A stretch of 36,930 bases of DNA from Paludibacter sp. UBA5753 (GTDB lineage Bacteria > Bacteroidota > Bacteroidia > Bacteroidales > Paludibacteraceae). Shown here in pieces: positions 8,705 through 17,375 of the stretch. The stretch's first letter is position 1. Each line of letters begins with the position of its first letter. The translations under genes and the position numbers were made by a program. Under the pieces are notes generated by a model. That model searched no databases. It saw only the letters and a list, made by a program, of their open reading frames with translations, and was not told where the DNA came from. The stretch covers positions 1 through 36,930 of the forward strand of contig DIFH01000084.1 of the NCBI GenBank assembly GCA_002427615.1, read 5' to 3'.

Positions 8705-9370
8705 TCAATCCTTTAATTTCACAGCCCTGAGAATTTCTCTTTTCCCGGGAGGGCCCGGAAGCCTCTCAACATTGAATCCCGCTGACTGCATGGCTCTGCG
8801 TACAGCTCCTTTGGCGCAATAAGTGGTCAGGATAGCATTGTCAGCGGCACAAAGATACATTTTTTCAAATAATTTTTCCGACCACATTTCAGGTTGCTTT
8901 TCCGGTGAAAATGCATCAAAATAAATAACATCATATTTATCTGAAAAATCGGCTTTCGTAAAATCAACCTGCTGTTTAATCAACGTAAAATTAGTAGTAA
9001 TTTTCACCTTTCTATTCCACTCGCAGCGGTGTAATGCTTCATATTCAGCTCTTTTGTCAGGTTCAATAAGTTCGGGAAAATTCAGTTTCACGGCTTCTTC
9101 CGTTTCTACCGGATAAAATTCTAATCCTGTATATATTACTGATTTATTCTCTTTTTCAGCTTCTATCAAAGTCAGAAAAGCGTTTAGTCCTGTACCAAAA
9201 CCGATTTCGAGAACCTTGATTTCCTGTTTCAGGCAGTGTTTTAATCCGGCTTCAATAAAAACATGCTTTGATTCTTGCACCGCTCCATGTGAAGAATGGT
9301 AACATTCATCCATTTCGGAAACAAACAATGTATGCGAACCATCTTCGGTAATTAATAATTCAGAATGCAT
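8705..9370 (-). CDS. mnmD: tRNA mnm5s2U34 methyltransferase, MnmD-type (single-domain)
   Basis: SAM-dependent methyltransferase for the last step of the 5-methylaminomethyl-2-thiouridine wobble modification. It corresponds to the MnmC2 domain of enterobacterial MnmC, here without the FAD oxidase half. The 221-aa protein has the family start (ITEDGSHTLFVSEMDECYHS), the SAM loop LEIGFGTGLNAFL, the YDVIYFDAFSPEKQPEMW segment and the C-terminal TYCAKGAVRRAMQSAGF and GPPGKREI. An 11-residue upstream extension is in frame, but it would run through the promoter at 9391-9422, so the Met at 9370 is chosen. Confidence 0.92.
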   Translation of the reverse strand: MHSELLITEDGSHTLFVSEMDECYHSSHGAVQESKHVFIEAGLKHCLKQEIKVLEIGFGTGLNAFLTLIEAEKENKSVIYTGLEFYPVETEEAVKLNFPELIEPDKRAEYEALHRCEWNRKVKITTNFTLIKQQVDFTKADFSDKYDVIYFDAFSPEKQPEMWSEKLFEKMYLCAADNAILTTYCAKGAVRRAMQSAGFNVERLPGPPGKREILRAVKLKD

Positions 9371-9390
9371 AATGCATAAGTATTGTTTTG

Positions 9391-9422
9391 CAAAAGTAAA
9401 CAAAAATGATTAAACAGAACAA
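9391..9422 (-). promoter_or_regulatory. mnmD promoter
   Basis: Minus strand: TTG, a 21-bp spacer, then TACTTTTG, a full match to the Bacteroidota consensus and about 20 bp from the start codon. The TTG overlaps the edge of the palindrome at 9421-9448. Confidence 0.6.
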
Positions 9423-9448
9423 CCGTCGTTTCTTTCGAAACGACGGTT
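9421..9448. terminator. Perfect 12-bp hairpin after the rubrerythrin gene
   Basis: AACCGTCGTTTC, a TTTC loop, then the exact reverse complement. It follows the rubrerythrin gene by about 40 bp, and on the minus strand T-rich but interrupted sequence comes next, so termination is plausible. It abuts repeat copy C and may belong to a composite repeat. A related CGTCG/CGACG hairpin is at 24371-24387. Confidence 0.5.
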
Positions 9449-9489
9449 GAAGTCTCTCTCCTGAAGGAAAGGGATTTAGAGTGAGGTTT
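9449..9489 (-). repeat. Short Y/R-rich repeat, copy C
   Basis: Read on the minus strand: ACCTCACTCTAAATCCC, then TTTCCTTCAGGAGAGAGACT. It is the same subtype as the copy inside the ABC-F gene (24071-24110) and begins at the stop codon of the rubrerythrin gene. Confidence 0.55.
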
Positions 9490-10063
9490 AGTAGTTTTGT
9501 TTTTCTTCCTCAAAGTAAGCTTGCGGATGCGCGCAGGTCGGGCAAGCTTTCGGAGCTTCTTTACCATAGTGAATATGACCACATTCCCTGCACTGCCAAT
9601 AGGTTTCTTCTTCACGGACAAAAACGGTATTGGTTTCAACACGTGCCTGCAATTTGCGGTAGCGCTTTTCGTGTTGTGCTTCTACGGCGGCAATTTTACG
9701 CCAGGTAGCGGCAATATTGGCAAATCCCTCGGTTTCGGCCACGTCGGCAAAATGAGGATACAAATCCGACCATTCTTCATTTTCACCGTTAGCTGCTTCC
9801 TTTAAGTTTTCGGCAGTAGTAGAAATAATCCCGGCGGGATATGAAGCGGTGATTTCAACCATACCGCCTTCCAGATAGCTGAAAAATTTCTTGGCATGTT
9901 GTTTTTCCTGTTCGGCCGTTTCCAGAAAAATAGCGGCAATTTGTTCAAAACCTTCCGTTTTGGCAACTTTGGCAAAATACGTGTAACGCATACGAGCCTG
10001 GCTTTCGCCGGCAAAAGACTTAAGTAAATTCTTTTCGGTTTCTGTTCCTTTAATACTTTTCAT
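9488..10063 (-). CDS. rbr: Rubrerythrin
   Basis: Non-haem di-iron peroxidase of anaerobes that reduces hydrogen peroxide in the cytosol. The 191-aa protein has the standard two-part layout: an N-terminal ferritin-like four-helix bundle with the di-iron ligands in FAGESQARMRY, ETAEQEKQHAK, ADVAETEGF and VEAQHEKRY, and a C-terminal rubredoxin domain with CRECGHIH and CPTCAHPQ (about 155-180). It is transcribed alone, divergently from the thiolase cluster. Its presence fits an anaerobic or microaerotolerant host. Confidence 0.96.
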   Translation of the reverse strand: MKSIKGTETEKNLLKSFAGESQARMRYTYFAKVAKTEGFEQIAAIFLETAEQEKQHAKKFFSYLEGGMVEITASYPAGIISTTAENLKEAANGENEEWSDLYPHFADVAETEGFANIAATWRKIAAVEAQHEKRYRKLQARVETNTVFVREEETYWQCRECGHIHYGKEAPKACPTCAHPQAYFEEEKQNY

Positions 10064-10397
10064 AAATTTGAATTTTATTGATGAATATTTATTCCATTTA
10101 ATTTATCCTTCGATTCAACAAAGGTATAAATTACTTTTAAAATAATTCTATTCGTTTCAAGTTTTATTATTTATTTTTTGATTAAATAGACACGTCATAC
10201 AACTTGACTCTTTAAATTTTAGGTCACCTATCAACAATAGGTCAACCCCATAAAAATAAATCATATAAATTTAAATATCAGATTATTACATTCAAAAAGT
10301 CGACTTAAGAAGAGATATGTCCACATAGATTTAATTTAAATCAATCCTCAGAAAAGCTGTCTGGCTCTCTATTTTTGAACTAAAATTAAATCATACC
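10064..10397. promoter_or_regulatory. Divergent control region, rubrerythrin / thiolase cluster
   Basis: 334 bp without a gene. It holds a minus-strand -7 box TACCTTTG at 10119-10126 (rubrerythrin) and a plus-strand -7 box TATTTTTG at 10370-10377 (thiolase); neither has a clear TTG at -33. In between are two direct TAGGTCA repeats 18 bp apart (10220-10226, 10238-10244), overlapping a small inverted repeat (CCTAT/ATAGG) that may bind a regulator. Confidence 0.45.
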
Positions 10398-11585
10398 ATG
10401 GAGAAAGAAGTAGTAATAGTATCGGCAGTGCGTACTGCCATCGGTAGTTTTGGCGGAAAACTTAGCGATTTTTCAGCCGTTGATTTGGGTGTAATAGCCG
10501 CCAAGGAAGCCATTATAAGAGCAGGAATAGATACTTCCGAGATAGATGAAGCTCTTATTGGTAATGTGCTTTCAGCCGGACTGGGACAGAATCCAGCCCG
10601 TCAGATTGCCATAAAAGCCGGATTACCAGTTACAAGCCCCGCCACAACCATTAATATTTTATGCGGTTCAGGATTACGCTCCGTATCATTGGCTGCACAG
10701 ATGATCATGTGCGGTAACTCTGAAGTGGTTCTTGCCGGAGGAACTGAAAGCATGACTAATGCACCTTATATTCTGCCACAAGCCCGTAACGGTTATCGCA
10801 TGGGGCACGGACAAATATTCGACAGTATGATACTGGATGGACTTACCGATGCCTTCAACGATTACCACATGGGCATGACTGCGGAAAATATTGCCGAGCA
10901 ATGGAATATCACCCGCGAAGCGCAAGATGAATTCTCGCTGAACAGTCAATTGAAATGCGAAGCAGCACAGAAAGCAGGAAAATTCACTGAAGAAATTGTT
11001 CCTGTTTCCATACCACAGCGCAAAGGCGACCCAATCGTTTTTGATTCAGATGAGTTCCCTAAACACGGACTAACAATGGACCAACTTACCAAACTTAAAC
11101 CTGCATTCAAAAAAGACGGAACCGTTACAGCCGGAAATGCATCTGGTATTAACGACGGAGCTGCCATGCTTATTCTCATGTCGAAAGAAAAAGCTGATGC
11201 TTTAGGTTTAAAACCGCTTGCCAAGATAAAATCATTTGCCACCATTGGTCTCGATCCGAAAATTATGGGCTACGGACCAGTTGAAGCCACTCGCAAAGCG
11301 CTGAAAAATGCAGGTATGCAAATTTCTGATATAGAGCTGATAGAAGCCAACGAAGCTTTTGCAGCACAATCTTTAGCCGTTGTGAGCGATTTGGAGTTCA
11401 ATACTGAAATTGTAAACGTAAATGGCGGCGCTATTGCACTCGGTCATCCGATTGGAGCTTCGGGTGCGCGTATTCTCACCACGCTGATTTACGAAATGAA
11501 ACGCCGTAGTGCAACCAATGGACTAGCTACTTTGTGTATCGGCGGTGGACAGGGAACGGCGCTAATTATTGAAAACATTAAATAA
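10398..11585 (+). CDS. Acetyl-CoA acetyltransferase (thiolase)
   Basis: Condenses two acetyl-CoA to acetoacetyl-CoA or runs the reverse cleavage. The 395-aa protein matches biosynthetic-type thiolases in length and has a complete active site: nucleophile Cys89 in the NILCGSGLRSV motif, His350 in GGAIALGHPIGASG, and Cys380 in LCIGGGQG, plus the NEAFAAQ motif. It is first in a plus-strand cluster, 27 bp before an SDR gene. With that reductase and the downstream CoA-transferase it could interconvert acetyl-CoA and 3-hydroxybutyrate. Direction cannot be told from sequence, and other 3-oxoacyl-CoA substrates remain possible. Confidence 0.93.
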   Translation: MEKEVVIVSAVRTAIGSFGGKLSDFSAVDLGVIAAKEAIIRAGIDTSEIDEALIGNVLSAGLGQNPARQIAIKAGLPVTSPATTINILCGSGLRSVSLAAQMIMCGNSEVVLAGGTESMTNAPYILPQARNGYRMGHGQIFDSMILDGLTDAFNDYHMGMTAENIAEQWNITREAQDEFSLNSQLKCEAAQKAGKFTEEIVPVSIPQRKGDPIVFDSDEFPKHGLTMDQLTKLKPAFKKDGTVTAGNASGINDGAAMLILMSKEKADALGLKPLAKIKSFATIGLDPKIMGYGPVEATRKALKNAGMQISDIELIEANEAFAAQSLAVVSDLEFNTEIVNVNGGAIALGHPIGASGARILTTLIYEMKRRSATNGLATLCIGGGQGTALIIENIK

Positions 11586-11612
11586 TAACATATTAAATCT
11601 GATAAAAACAAC

Positions 11613-12356
11613 ATGAAAAGATTAGAGAATAAAATTGCTGTGATTACAGGTGGCGCTGACGGAATCGGTAAAGCAACCGCTATACGTTTTGCTAACGAAG
11701 GAGCTGTAACAGTCATTTGGGATATGAATGTGGAAAAGGGCGAAGTTACTACTGCCGAAATAAACGCAAATGGTGGAAATGCAATATTTATGAAAGTAAA
11801 TACTGCTAATTATACCGAAGTGGAAGCCGCAACCAAACAAGTCGTTGAACTTTGTGGAAAAATTGAAATCCTTATCAACAACGCCGGTATCACCCGTGAT
11901 TCAACACTCAAAAAAATGACCCCCGAAATCTGGCAACAAGTTATCGACGTAAACCTGACCGGCGTTTTCAATTGTTGCAAATGTATAAGCGACGTAATGG
12001 TTGAAAATGGATGGGGTAGAATTATCAATGCTTCGTCGGTGGTGGCTCTATACGGAAATTTTGGTCAAGCTAATTACGTGGCGACTAAAGCCGGACTTAT
12101 AGGATTGACTAAAACACTTGCTAAAGAGCTTGGAAAAAAAGGTATTACGGTAAATGCAGTGGCTCCGGGATTCATTGCCACTGAAATGGTAAAAAAAATG
12201 CCGGCAGATGTTTTGAAATCCATGGAAGAAAAAGTACCTTTAAAGCGTCTTGGATTGCCTGAAGAAATAGCTTCAACTTATGCTTTCCTTTCGAGCGACG
12301 ATGCGGCTTATATCAACGGAACCGTGATCAGCGTGGACGGTGGCATAACTATTTAA
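11613..12356 (+). CDS. SDR reductase, acetoacetyl-CoA reductase / FabG-like
   Basis: NAD(P)H-dependent reductase expected to interconvert a 3-oxoacyl and a 3-hydroxyacyl thioester. The 247-aa classical short-chain dehydrogenase has the Rossmann motif GGADGIGKATA (15-25), NNAGITRD, the catalytic Ser in INASSVVALYG, YVATKAG (Tyr and Lys), and the C-terminal VAPGFIATEM and ISVDGGI. The immediate thiolase neighbour suggests a CoA thioester (PhaB-like role) over an ACP substrate, but sequence alone cannot separate PhaB from FabG. A hairpin follows the gene before the symporter. Confidence 0.88.
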   Translation: MKRLENKIAVITGGADGIGKATAIRFANEGAVTVIWDMNVEKGEVTTAEINANGGNAIFMKVNTANYTEVEAATKQVVELCGKIEILINNAGITRDSTLKKMTPEIWQQVIDVNLTGVFNCCKCISDVMVENGWGRIINASSVVALYGNFGQANYVATKAGLIGLTKTLAKELGKKGITVNAVAPGFIATEMVKKMPADVLKSMEEKVPLKRLGLPEEIASTYAFLSSDDAAYINGTVISVDGGITI

Positions 12357-12375
12357 GCATATTATTGTTTTTTCT

Positions 12376-12411
12376 GCAAAAAGGCTATTTAATACACAAA
12401 CAGCCTTTTGC
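12376..12411 (+). terminator. Hairpin between SDR and symporter genes (possible attenuator)
   Basis: GCAAAAAGGCT (12376-12386) pairs with AGCCTTTTGC (12402-12411) with one bulged A and a 15-nt loop. No long T-run follows, so it is more likely a partial terminator or mRNA-stability element inside the cluster than a full stop. Confidence 0.4.
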
Positions 12412-12445
12412 CATAAATCTAAAAAATCATAAACACTGAAAAAAC

Positions 12446-13993
12446 ATGGCAACTTCTGCACAAGTTTTAGGCGCGTCCATTCTATTTGCCATTTATGGCA
12501 TTTTAATAATTTACTTTGTCATTAAAGGGTCGAAAGGAACTAAAAACATCAACGATTACGCTGTTGGAAGTTTTACCTTCTCACCTGTTTATGTAGCGCT
12601 TTCACTGGCTGCAGCCATGACCAGCGCTGCAACTTTCGTTATTAATCCCGGATTGGTAGCCAGTTACGGTATAAGCGCATATTTATCTTTCGGTATCGTT
12701 TTTCCAATTGCATCATTGGTTTCGTTGGTACTTCTTACCAAAAGTTTCCGCAAATACGGACAATCAGTCAACGCATTATCACTTTCAAGTTGGGTTAGAA
12801 GTCGCTATAATAGCAAAGGATACGGACTTTTTGTAGCCTTTCTGACAGTTTTGCTTATTGCTTTTGTTGTATTGATTTTAGTAGCGCTTACCAAAGTCAT
12901 TTCTCAGGCTTTAAATGCTAATCAGATTTTGGTTTTGGGAATTATTATTCTGTTCACTTTCGGCTATATGATGTTCGGTGGAGCTAACTCCATGGTTTAC
13001 ACCAATGTGATTCAGGCTACGATTATGGTAATTGTGGCTGTGATTTTAATTGGTTCAGGTATTCAGTTTTTGAAAGACGGTTTTGTACCATTTTTTGATA
13101 AACTCAGCGCTATCGACCCTAATCTGGTGAAAGCGACCAACCCAAAGAGTCCGCTTTTCCGCGATTTTTTTGAAATCATTCTTGCTCAAATAATTGTGGG
13201 AGTCGCTGTAGTTTGTCAACCACATATCATCACCAAATCATTATTACTAAAAAAAGAAAAAGATGTAAATAAATTTCTCATTACAACGGTGATTGTTCAG
13301 TTTTTATTTTACTCAGTGGTAATTGCAGGTTTATATGCACGACTTCAGTTCCCCGATTTTATGCAAAACGGTAAAGTACTCAACATTGACAGCATAATTC
13401 CAGCGTACGTTATCAGCGTATATTCAGGAGGAATTCTTTCGTTATTGGTAGGGTTATTCGTCATCTTAGGTTTGTTGAGCGCTGGTTTCTCTACCATTGA
13501 AGGATTAATTCAATCTTTAAGCACTACCATAACCACCGATATCATCAAGCCTCTTTTTGGAAAAATCATTTCTGACGAATCGAAATACATAAAAATCAAC
13601 GGTCTCGTTATTAGCGTATTGGCTGTAGTTTCTTTTTTTGTAGCCCGCGATCAAATACTTAATCCAAAATTAAGTGTGGCTATTTTTGCACAAAACGGTG
13701 TTTATGCTTATTTTTCCATTCTGTTTGTACCAATTGTGTTTGGCATTTTCGTAAAAAACGTAAAATTAAGTGCGGCTTTCACAGGATCAATAACGGCATT
13801 AGTAGTTTATTACAGCATTTATTATCTTTTCCCAATATTACTCAAATCAGGTATTGCGGATTTTGGTTATGCCAACAAGTATCTTTCCGATACCGTTCAG
13901 AATCCTGCAATCGCAGCTTCCATGGCAATTGTCCTGTCATTGGTTACAGGATTTACAGTTCATTTAATGACAAAAAAGAAACAAATATCTTAA
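12446..13993 (+). CDS. Sodium:solute symporter (SSS family), probable monocarboxylate carrier
   Basis: A 515-aa inner-membrane protein with about 13 hydrophobic segments from residue 8 to the C-terminus. The early SLAAAMTSAATFVINPG segment and the VALTKVISQALN and GGANSMVYTNVIQA stretches are typical of SSS members related to acetate, propionate and pantothenate permeases. It lies between the SDR and a carboxylate CoA-transferase, with only 12 bp before the latter. This suggests it takes up, or exchanges, the acid that the transferase activates. The exact substrate is not readable from the sequence. Confidence 0.87.
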   Translation: MATSAQVLGASILFAIYGILIIYFVIKGSKGTKNINDYAVGSFTFSPVYVALSLAAAMTSAATFVINPGLVASYGISAYLSFGIVFPIASLVSLVLLTKSFRKYGQSVNALSLSSWVRSRYNSKGYGLFVAFLTVLLIAFVVLILVALTKVISQALNANQILVLGIIILFTFGYMMFGGANSMVYTNVIQATIMVIVAVILIGSGIQFLKDGFVPFFDKLSAIDPNLVKATNPKSPLFRDFFEIILAQIIVGVAVVCQPHIITKSLLLKKEKDVNKFLITTVIVQFLFYSVVIAGLYARLQFPDFMQNGKVLNIDSIIPAYVISVYSGGILSLLVGLFVILGLLSAGFSTIEGLIQSLSTTITTDIIKPLFGKIISDESKYIKINGLVISVLAVVSFFVARDQILNPKLSVAIFAQNGVYAYFSILFVPIVFGIFVKNVKLSAAFTGSITALVVYYSIYYLFPILLKSGIADFGYANKYLSDTVQNPAIAASMAIVLSLVTGFTVHLMTKKKQIS

Positions 13994-14005
13994 ATTCAAT
14001 ATATC

Positions 14006-15319
14006 ATGCCTAATTTTGAAGAAATATATAAAAGCAAGCTGATTCCAATAGATAAAATGCCTGATTTACTGCAAAGTGATTCAGATGTAATTGTAGCTCA
14101 GTGTGCTTCCGAGCCACAAGGCTGCATGTCTAAATTTCATTTGGCCAAAGACCGGGTACATGACGTGAAAGTCTTCTCGGTATTAACGCTGAAACCTTAC
14201 GATTTTTACATGCTGCCCGAAATGAAAGGACATTTCGAACTATGCAGTTGGTTTCATGCACCCGGTTCACGTAAAGCGTTGAAAGAAAGAACCGGCACTG
14301 TAACTTACGTGCCTAACATGCTTCATCGCTCTGCTTCCGACCGAATGAAAGTACGTCGTCCGCACATGTTTGTGGGCACCTGTACGCCGCCGGACGAAAA
14401 AGGATTTGTATCACTGTCTCTCGGTATTACATACGAAAAGGACATTTTGGAAGCTGCCGAAGTTACAATCTTAGAAGTCAATGACAAACTCCCACGTACT
14501 TTGGGAGACACTCAGGTGCATATTTCGGACGTAGATTATTTTGTAGAGTATTCGCAAACACCTCCCACCCTACCCGAACCACTTCCCGATGATGTGGCTA
14601 TGGCTATTGGTAAAAACATTGCCAATTTAATTGAAGATGGATCAACCATTCAGTTGGGAATCGGCGAAATTCCTAATGCCGCCGCATTGATGCTCACAGA
14701 CAAAAAAGACCTCGGCGTTCATACCGAAATGATGGTGGATAGTATAATGGAACTGTACGAAATGGGCGTGATTACCAACATGAAAAAAAGCGTGCATAAA
14801 GGAAAATTCATTTGCACTTTTGCCATGGGCACTGAAAAATTGTATCGTTGGCTTGACAATAATCCCGCCGTGGAGTTTCTTCGCGGAAGTTATGTGAACG
14901 ACCCTTGTTTAGTTCGTCAAAACTCTAAAATGGTTTCCATCAATACCTGCATCATGATTGATTTTACAGGTCAAGTTGCCAGCGAAAGTATAGGAACAGA
15001 ACAGTATTCAGGTACAGGTGGACAAAGTGACACGGCTGTCGGCGCCACCGAAGGCTTCGATGGTAAAGGAAAATCAATTATTGCCTGTCGTTCCACAGCA
15101 CGTAAGGGACAAATTTCGACTATTGTTTCGGTTTTACCGGAGGGAACAGCCGTAACACTTCACCGCAGCAACACGGATTATGTGGTGACTGAGTACGGAA
15201 GTGTCAGACTTACAGGATTGACAATAAAAGAACGTACACTTGCACTGATTTCTATTGCGCACCCCGATTTCCGCGAATCGCTTCGTCAAAAAGCTATCGA
15301 AATTGGATATATTGATTAA
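14006..15319 (+). CDS. Acetyl-CoA hydrolase/transferase-family carboxylate CoA-transferase
   Basis: Moves CoA between an acyl-CoA and a free carboxylate via a glutamyl-CoA thioester. The 437-aa protein belongs to the family of 4-hydroxybutyrate and butyryl-CoA:acetate CoA-transferases. Visible motifs: GIGEIPNAA, GVHTEMMVDS with a candidate catalytic Glu, ESIGTEQYSGTGGQSD, and the C-terminal VTEYGSVRLTGLTIKER. It sits between the symporter and two KAS-III-like genes and is probably translationally close to both (12- and 19-bp gaps). In context the donor or acceptor may be acetate with a 3-hydroxy or 3-oxo acid as partner; this is inference. An acyl-CoA hydrolase role is the alternative. Confidence 0.88.
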   Translation: MPNFEEIYKSKLIPIDKMPDLLQSDSDVIVAQCASEPQGCMSKFHLAKDRVHDVKVFSVLTLKPYDFYMLPEMKGHFELCSWFHAPGSRKALKERTGTVTYVPNMLHRSASDRMKVRRPHMFVGTCTPPDEKGFVSLSLGITYEKDILEAAEVTILEVNDKLPRTLGDTQVHISDVDYFVEYSQTPPTLPEPLPDDVAMAIGKNIANLIEDGSTIQLGIGEIPNAAALMLTDKKDLGVHTEMMVDSIMELYEMGVITNMKKSVHKGKFICTFAMGTEKLYRWLDNNPAVEFLRGSYVNDPCLVRQNSKMVSINTCIMIDFTGQVASESIGTEQYSGTGGQSDTAVGATEGFDGKGKSIIACRSTARKGQISTIVSVLPEGTAVTLHRSNTDYVVTEYGSVRLTGLTIKERTLALISIAHPDFRESLRQKAIEIGYID

Positions 15320-15338
15320 TCATAAAAAAAACAGAAAA

Positions 15339-16346
15339 ATGATACCAGTAAAAATACTTGGAACCGGACTTTATGCTCCGGGCGAACCCATTGACAATAC
15401 AACACTGAAAGCGCTGGCTAATATCGATTTCGATGCCGAAAAAATGGAAAATAAAATCGGCATTTACCAACGTCATATTGCTAAATTCCGTAACATTGAC
15501 GAAACGACAGCCGATTTTGCCACCAAAGCGGCGCTAAATGCAATTGAAAATGCAGGTATTGATGCAAATGATATTGGGCTATTAATTATAGCAACCGACA
15601 CACCCGAATTCATAACTCCAGCCACAGCCATCCTCGTACAGGGACGTATTCAGCAAGGTGAAACTTGGACTATGTCGTTCGATGTGGCGGCTTCGTGCGC
15701 TAGTTTCACTATGGCATTCGACGCCGCATCAAGAATTCTTAATTCCAATCCATTGATAAAATACGCTCTTATTTCAGGCGTTTACAATATGCCCGCTTTC
15801 ATTCGTCCGGGCGACAAATTCAGTTATCCCATTTTTGCCGACGGCGCAGCTGCTTTTGTTTTGCAAAAAGATGAAACCACTGCTTCACAATATATCGGCA
15901 ACCAAATGTTGACTGATGGAACGCAATGGGATTATATTGGTATTTATGCCGGAGGTGCAAAAAAACAAGTAACACCGGAAGTCCTCGAAAACAATACCTA
16001 TGGATTGTTAAGTCTACAACCTTTGCCCGGTGACCGTAACGTAAGACTCTGGCCTATAATTGTGGATAAAATTCTTGCAAATTACAATACAACCACCGAC
16101 GAAATAGACCATTACATTTTCACACAAATCAATAAATCGGTCATTCACAAAGTCATGGAAGCTATCAACCAACCCATCGAAAAAGCTCATTTTGTGATGG
16201 ACAAGTACGGTTATACCGGTTCTGCTTGTATACCTATGGCGTTTCATGAAGGCGTTTTGTCCGGAAAAATTAAGCGTGGGGATAAAGTACTTTTTGTGGC
16301 CTCGGGTGCAGGTTTATCGGTGGGAAGTAATTTATTCATTTATTAA
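15339..16346 (+). CDS. KAS-III-like condensing-enzyme homologue lacking catalytic His and Asn
   Basis: Thiolase-fold protein of 335 aa related to 3-oxoacyl-ACP synthase III. The N-terminal half carries the nucleophile Cys120 in DVAASCASFTMAF and ends in FASGAGLS-type strands (here VASGAGLSVGSNLF). Where FabH has the catalytic His (HQAN), this protein reads TQIN (Thr262), and the catalytic Asn position (GNTS) reads GYTGS (Tyr292). So it keeps the acyl-accepting Cys but lacks the usual decarboxylation dyad. An in-frame extension back to 15255 overlaps the CoA-transferase gene; the ATG at 15339 gives the normal FabH-like start. It is followed 15 bp later by a second, different KAS-III-like gene, suggesting a heteromeric enzyme. 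Function unknown. Confidence 0.85.
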   Translation: MIPVKILGTGLYAPGEPIDNTTLKALANIDFDAEKMENKIGIYQRHIAKFRNIDETTADFATKAALNAIENAGIDANDIGLLIIATDTPEFITPATAILVQGRIQQGETWTMSFDVAASCASFTMAFDAASRILNSNPLIKYALISGVYNMPAFIRPGDKFSYPIFADGAAAFVLQKDETTASQYIGNQMLTDGTQWDYIGIYAGGAKKQVTPEVLENNTYGLLSLQPLPGDRNVRLWPIIVDKILANYNTTTDEIDHYIFTQINKSVIHKVMEAINQPIEKAHFVMDKYGYTGSACIPMAFHEGVLSGKIKRGDKVLFVASGAGLSVGSNLFIY

Positions 16347-16361
16347 AAACCCCTGAAAATC

Positions 16362-17375
16362 ATGATAAATGTAGGAATAGTTGGGACAGGTATTTATCTG
16401 CCCGCGGGAAGAATGACGGCGGCTCAGATTTCGGCGGCAACAAATAATATATGGAGTGAGAGCGCCGTAATTGAGAAACTGGGCATTGTGGAAAAACCTG
16501 TCCCCGGACCAGAAGATGGCACACAGGAAATGGGAGTTCAGGCAGCGCTTGATTGTTTAAAAAACACAGGAATCAATCCGTTGGAAATTGACCTGATACT
16601 TTGTATTGGCGAAGAATGGAAAGAATACCCGCTCACCACGTCTGGAATTTATATACAGTATAAAATCGGAGCAAACAATGCCTGGTCCATCGATATTCAG
16701 CAACGCTGTGGAACAACAGTGGCGGCGCTAAAAATAGCCAAAGACATGATGATTGCCGACGAAACTCTGAAAACTGTCATGATAGTAGGTGGTTACCGCA
16801 ATGGTGATTTTATCGATTATGAAGATTCGTCCGTTTCTTTTATGTATAACCTTTCGGCTGGTGCAGGAGCCATGTTGCTGAAACGAGACCATCCGGTAAA
16901 TCACATCCTCGGAACGCATATTATTACTGACGGCTCTATGGCCCGCGATGCAGGAGTAAAATATGGTGGAACGGCATTCCCTATCAATGAATCCAACCTG
17001 TCAATTGCTTACAAATCGCTGAAAGTATTTGACGAAAAGCACATGAAAGACCGCCTGAATGAAGTTTCAATGCCCAATTGGTTTCAATGTATTGATAAAG
17101 CTTTTGAAAAATCGGGAGTTGACAAAAGTGAACTTGGATTTTTATGTTGCCTGCATTTCAAACGCAGCATGTATGAATACATGCTTCAGGAGCTAAAACT
17201 GACTTCAGATCAGAGCATTTATCTTGAAAAATTCGGACATATCGGACAAATTGATCAGATTCTGTTGCTCCATTTAGCTCAACAAGAAGGCAAACTGAAA
17301 CCCGGAACCATTATTTCGATGATTGCTGCCGGAATAGGCTATGCATGGGGAGCTAACGTAATCAGATGGGGTTGA
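16362..17375 (+). CDS. KAS-III / HMG-CoA-synthase-like protein with Cys-His-His site
   Basis: Second thiolase-fold protein, 337 aa, clearly diverged from its neighbour. The nucleophile is Cys116 in DIQQRCGTTVAAL. The position of the FabH catalytic His is kept (His265 in CCLHFKRSM). The third catalytic position is His293 in FGHIGQIDQIL instead of Asn, giving a Cys-His-His set like KAS I/II rather than FabH. It may supply the residues missing in the upstream protein if the two form one enzyme, as PqsB and PqsC do; that is inference. No ACP, malonyl transferase or DUF35 partner is nearby, so CoA thioesters are the more likely substrates. The 169-bp gap after it probably ends the first transcript segment. 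Confidence 0.85.
   Translation: MINVGIVGTGIYLPAGRMTAAQISAATNNIWSESAVIEKLGIVEKPVPGPEDGTQEMGVQAALDCLKNTGINPLEIDLILCIGEEWKEYPLTTSGIYIQYKIGANNAWSIDIQQRCGTTVAALKIAKDMMIADETLKTVMIVGGYRNGDFIDYEDSSVSFMYNLSAGAGAMLLKRDHPVNHILGTHIITDGSMARDAGVKYGGTAFPINESNLSIAYKSLKVFDEKHMKDRLNEVSMPNWFQCIDKAFEKSGVDKSELGFLCCLHFKRSMYEYMLQELKLTSDQSIYLEKFGHIGQIDQILLLHLAQQEGKLKPGTIISMIAAGIGYAWGANVIRWG

Noticed and set aside
10398..15319. Butyrate-forming operon
   Set aside because: Thiolase, reductase and CoA-transferase fit, but no crotonase, butyryl-CoA dehydrogenase or Etf genes are present.
15255..15338. Longer N-terminus for the first KAS-III-like protein
   Set aside because: It overlaps the end of the CoA-transferase gene and adds residues not expected before the conserved VKILGTGLYAP start.
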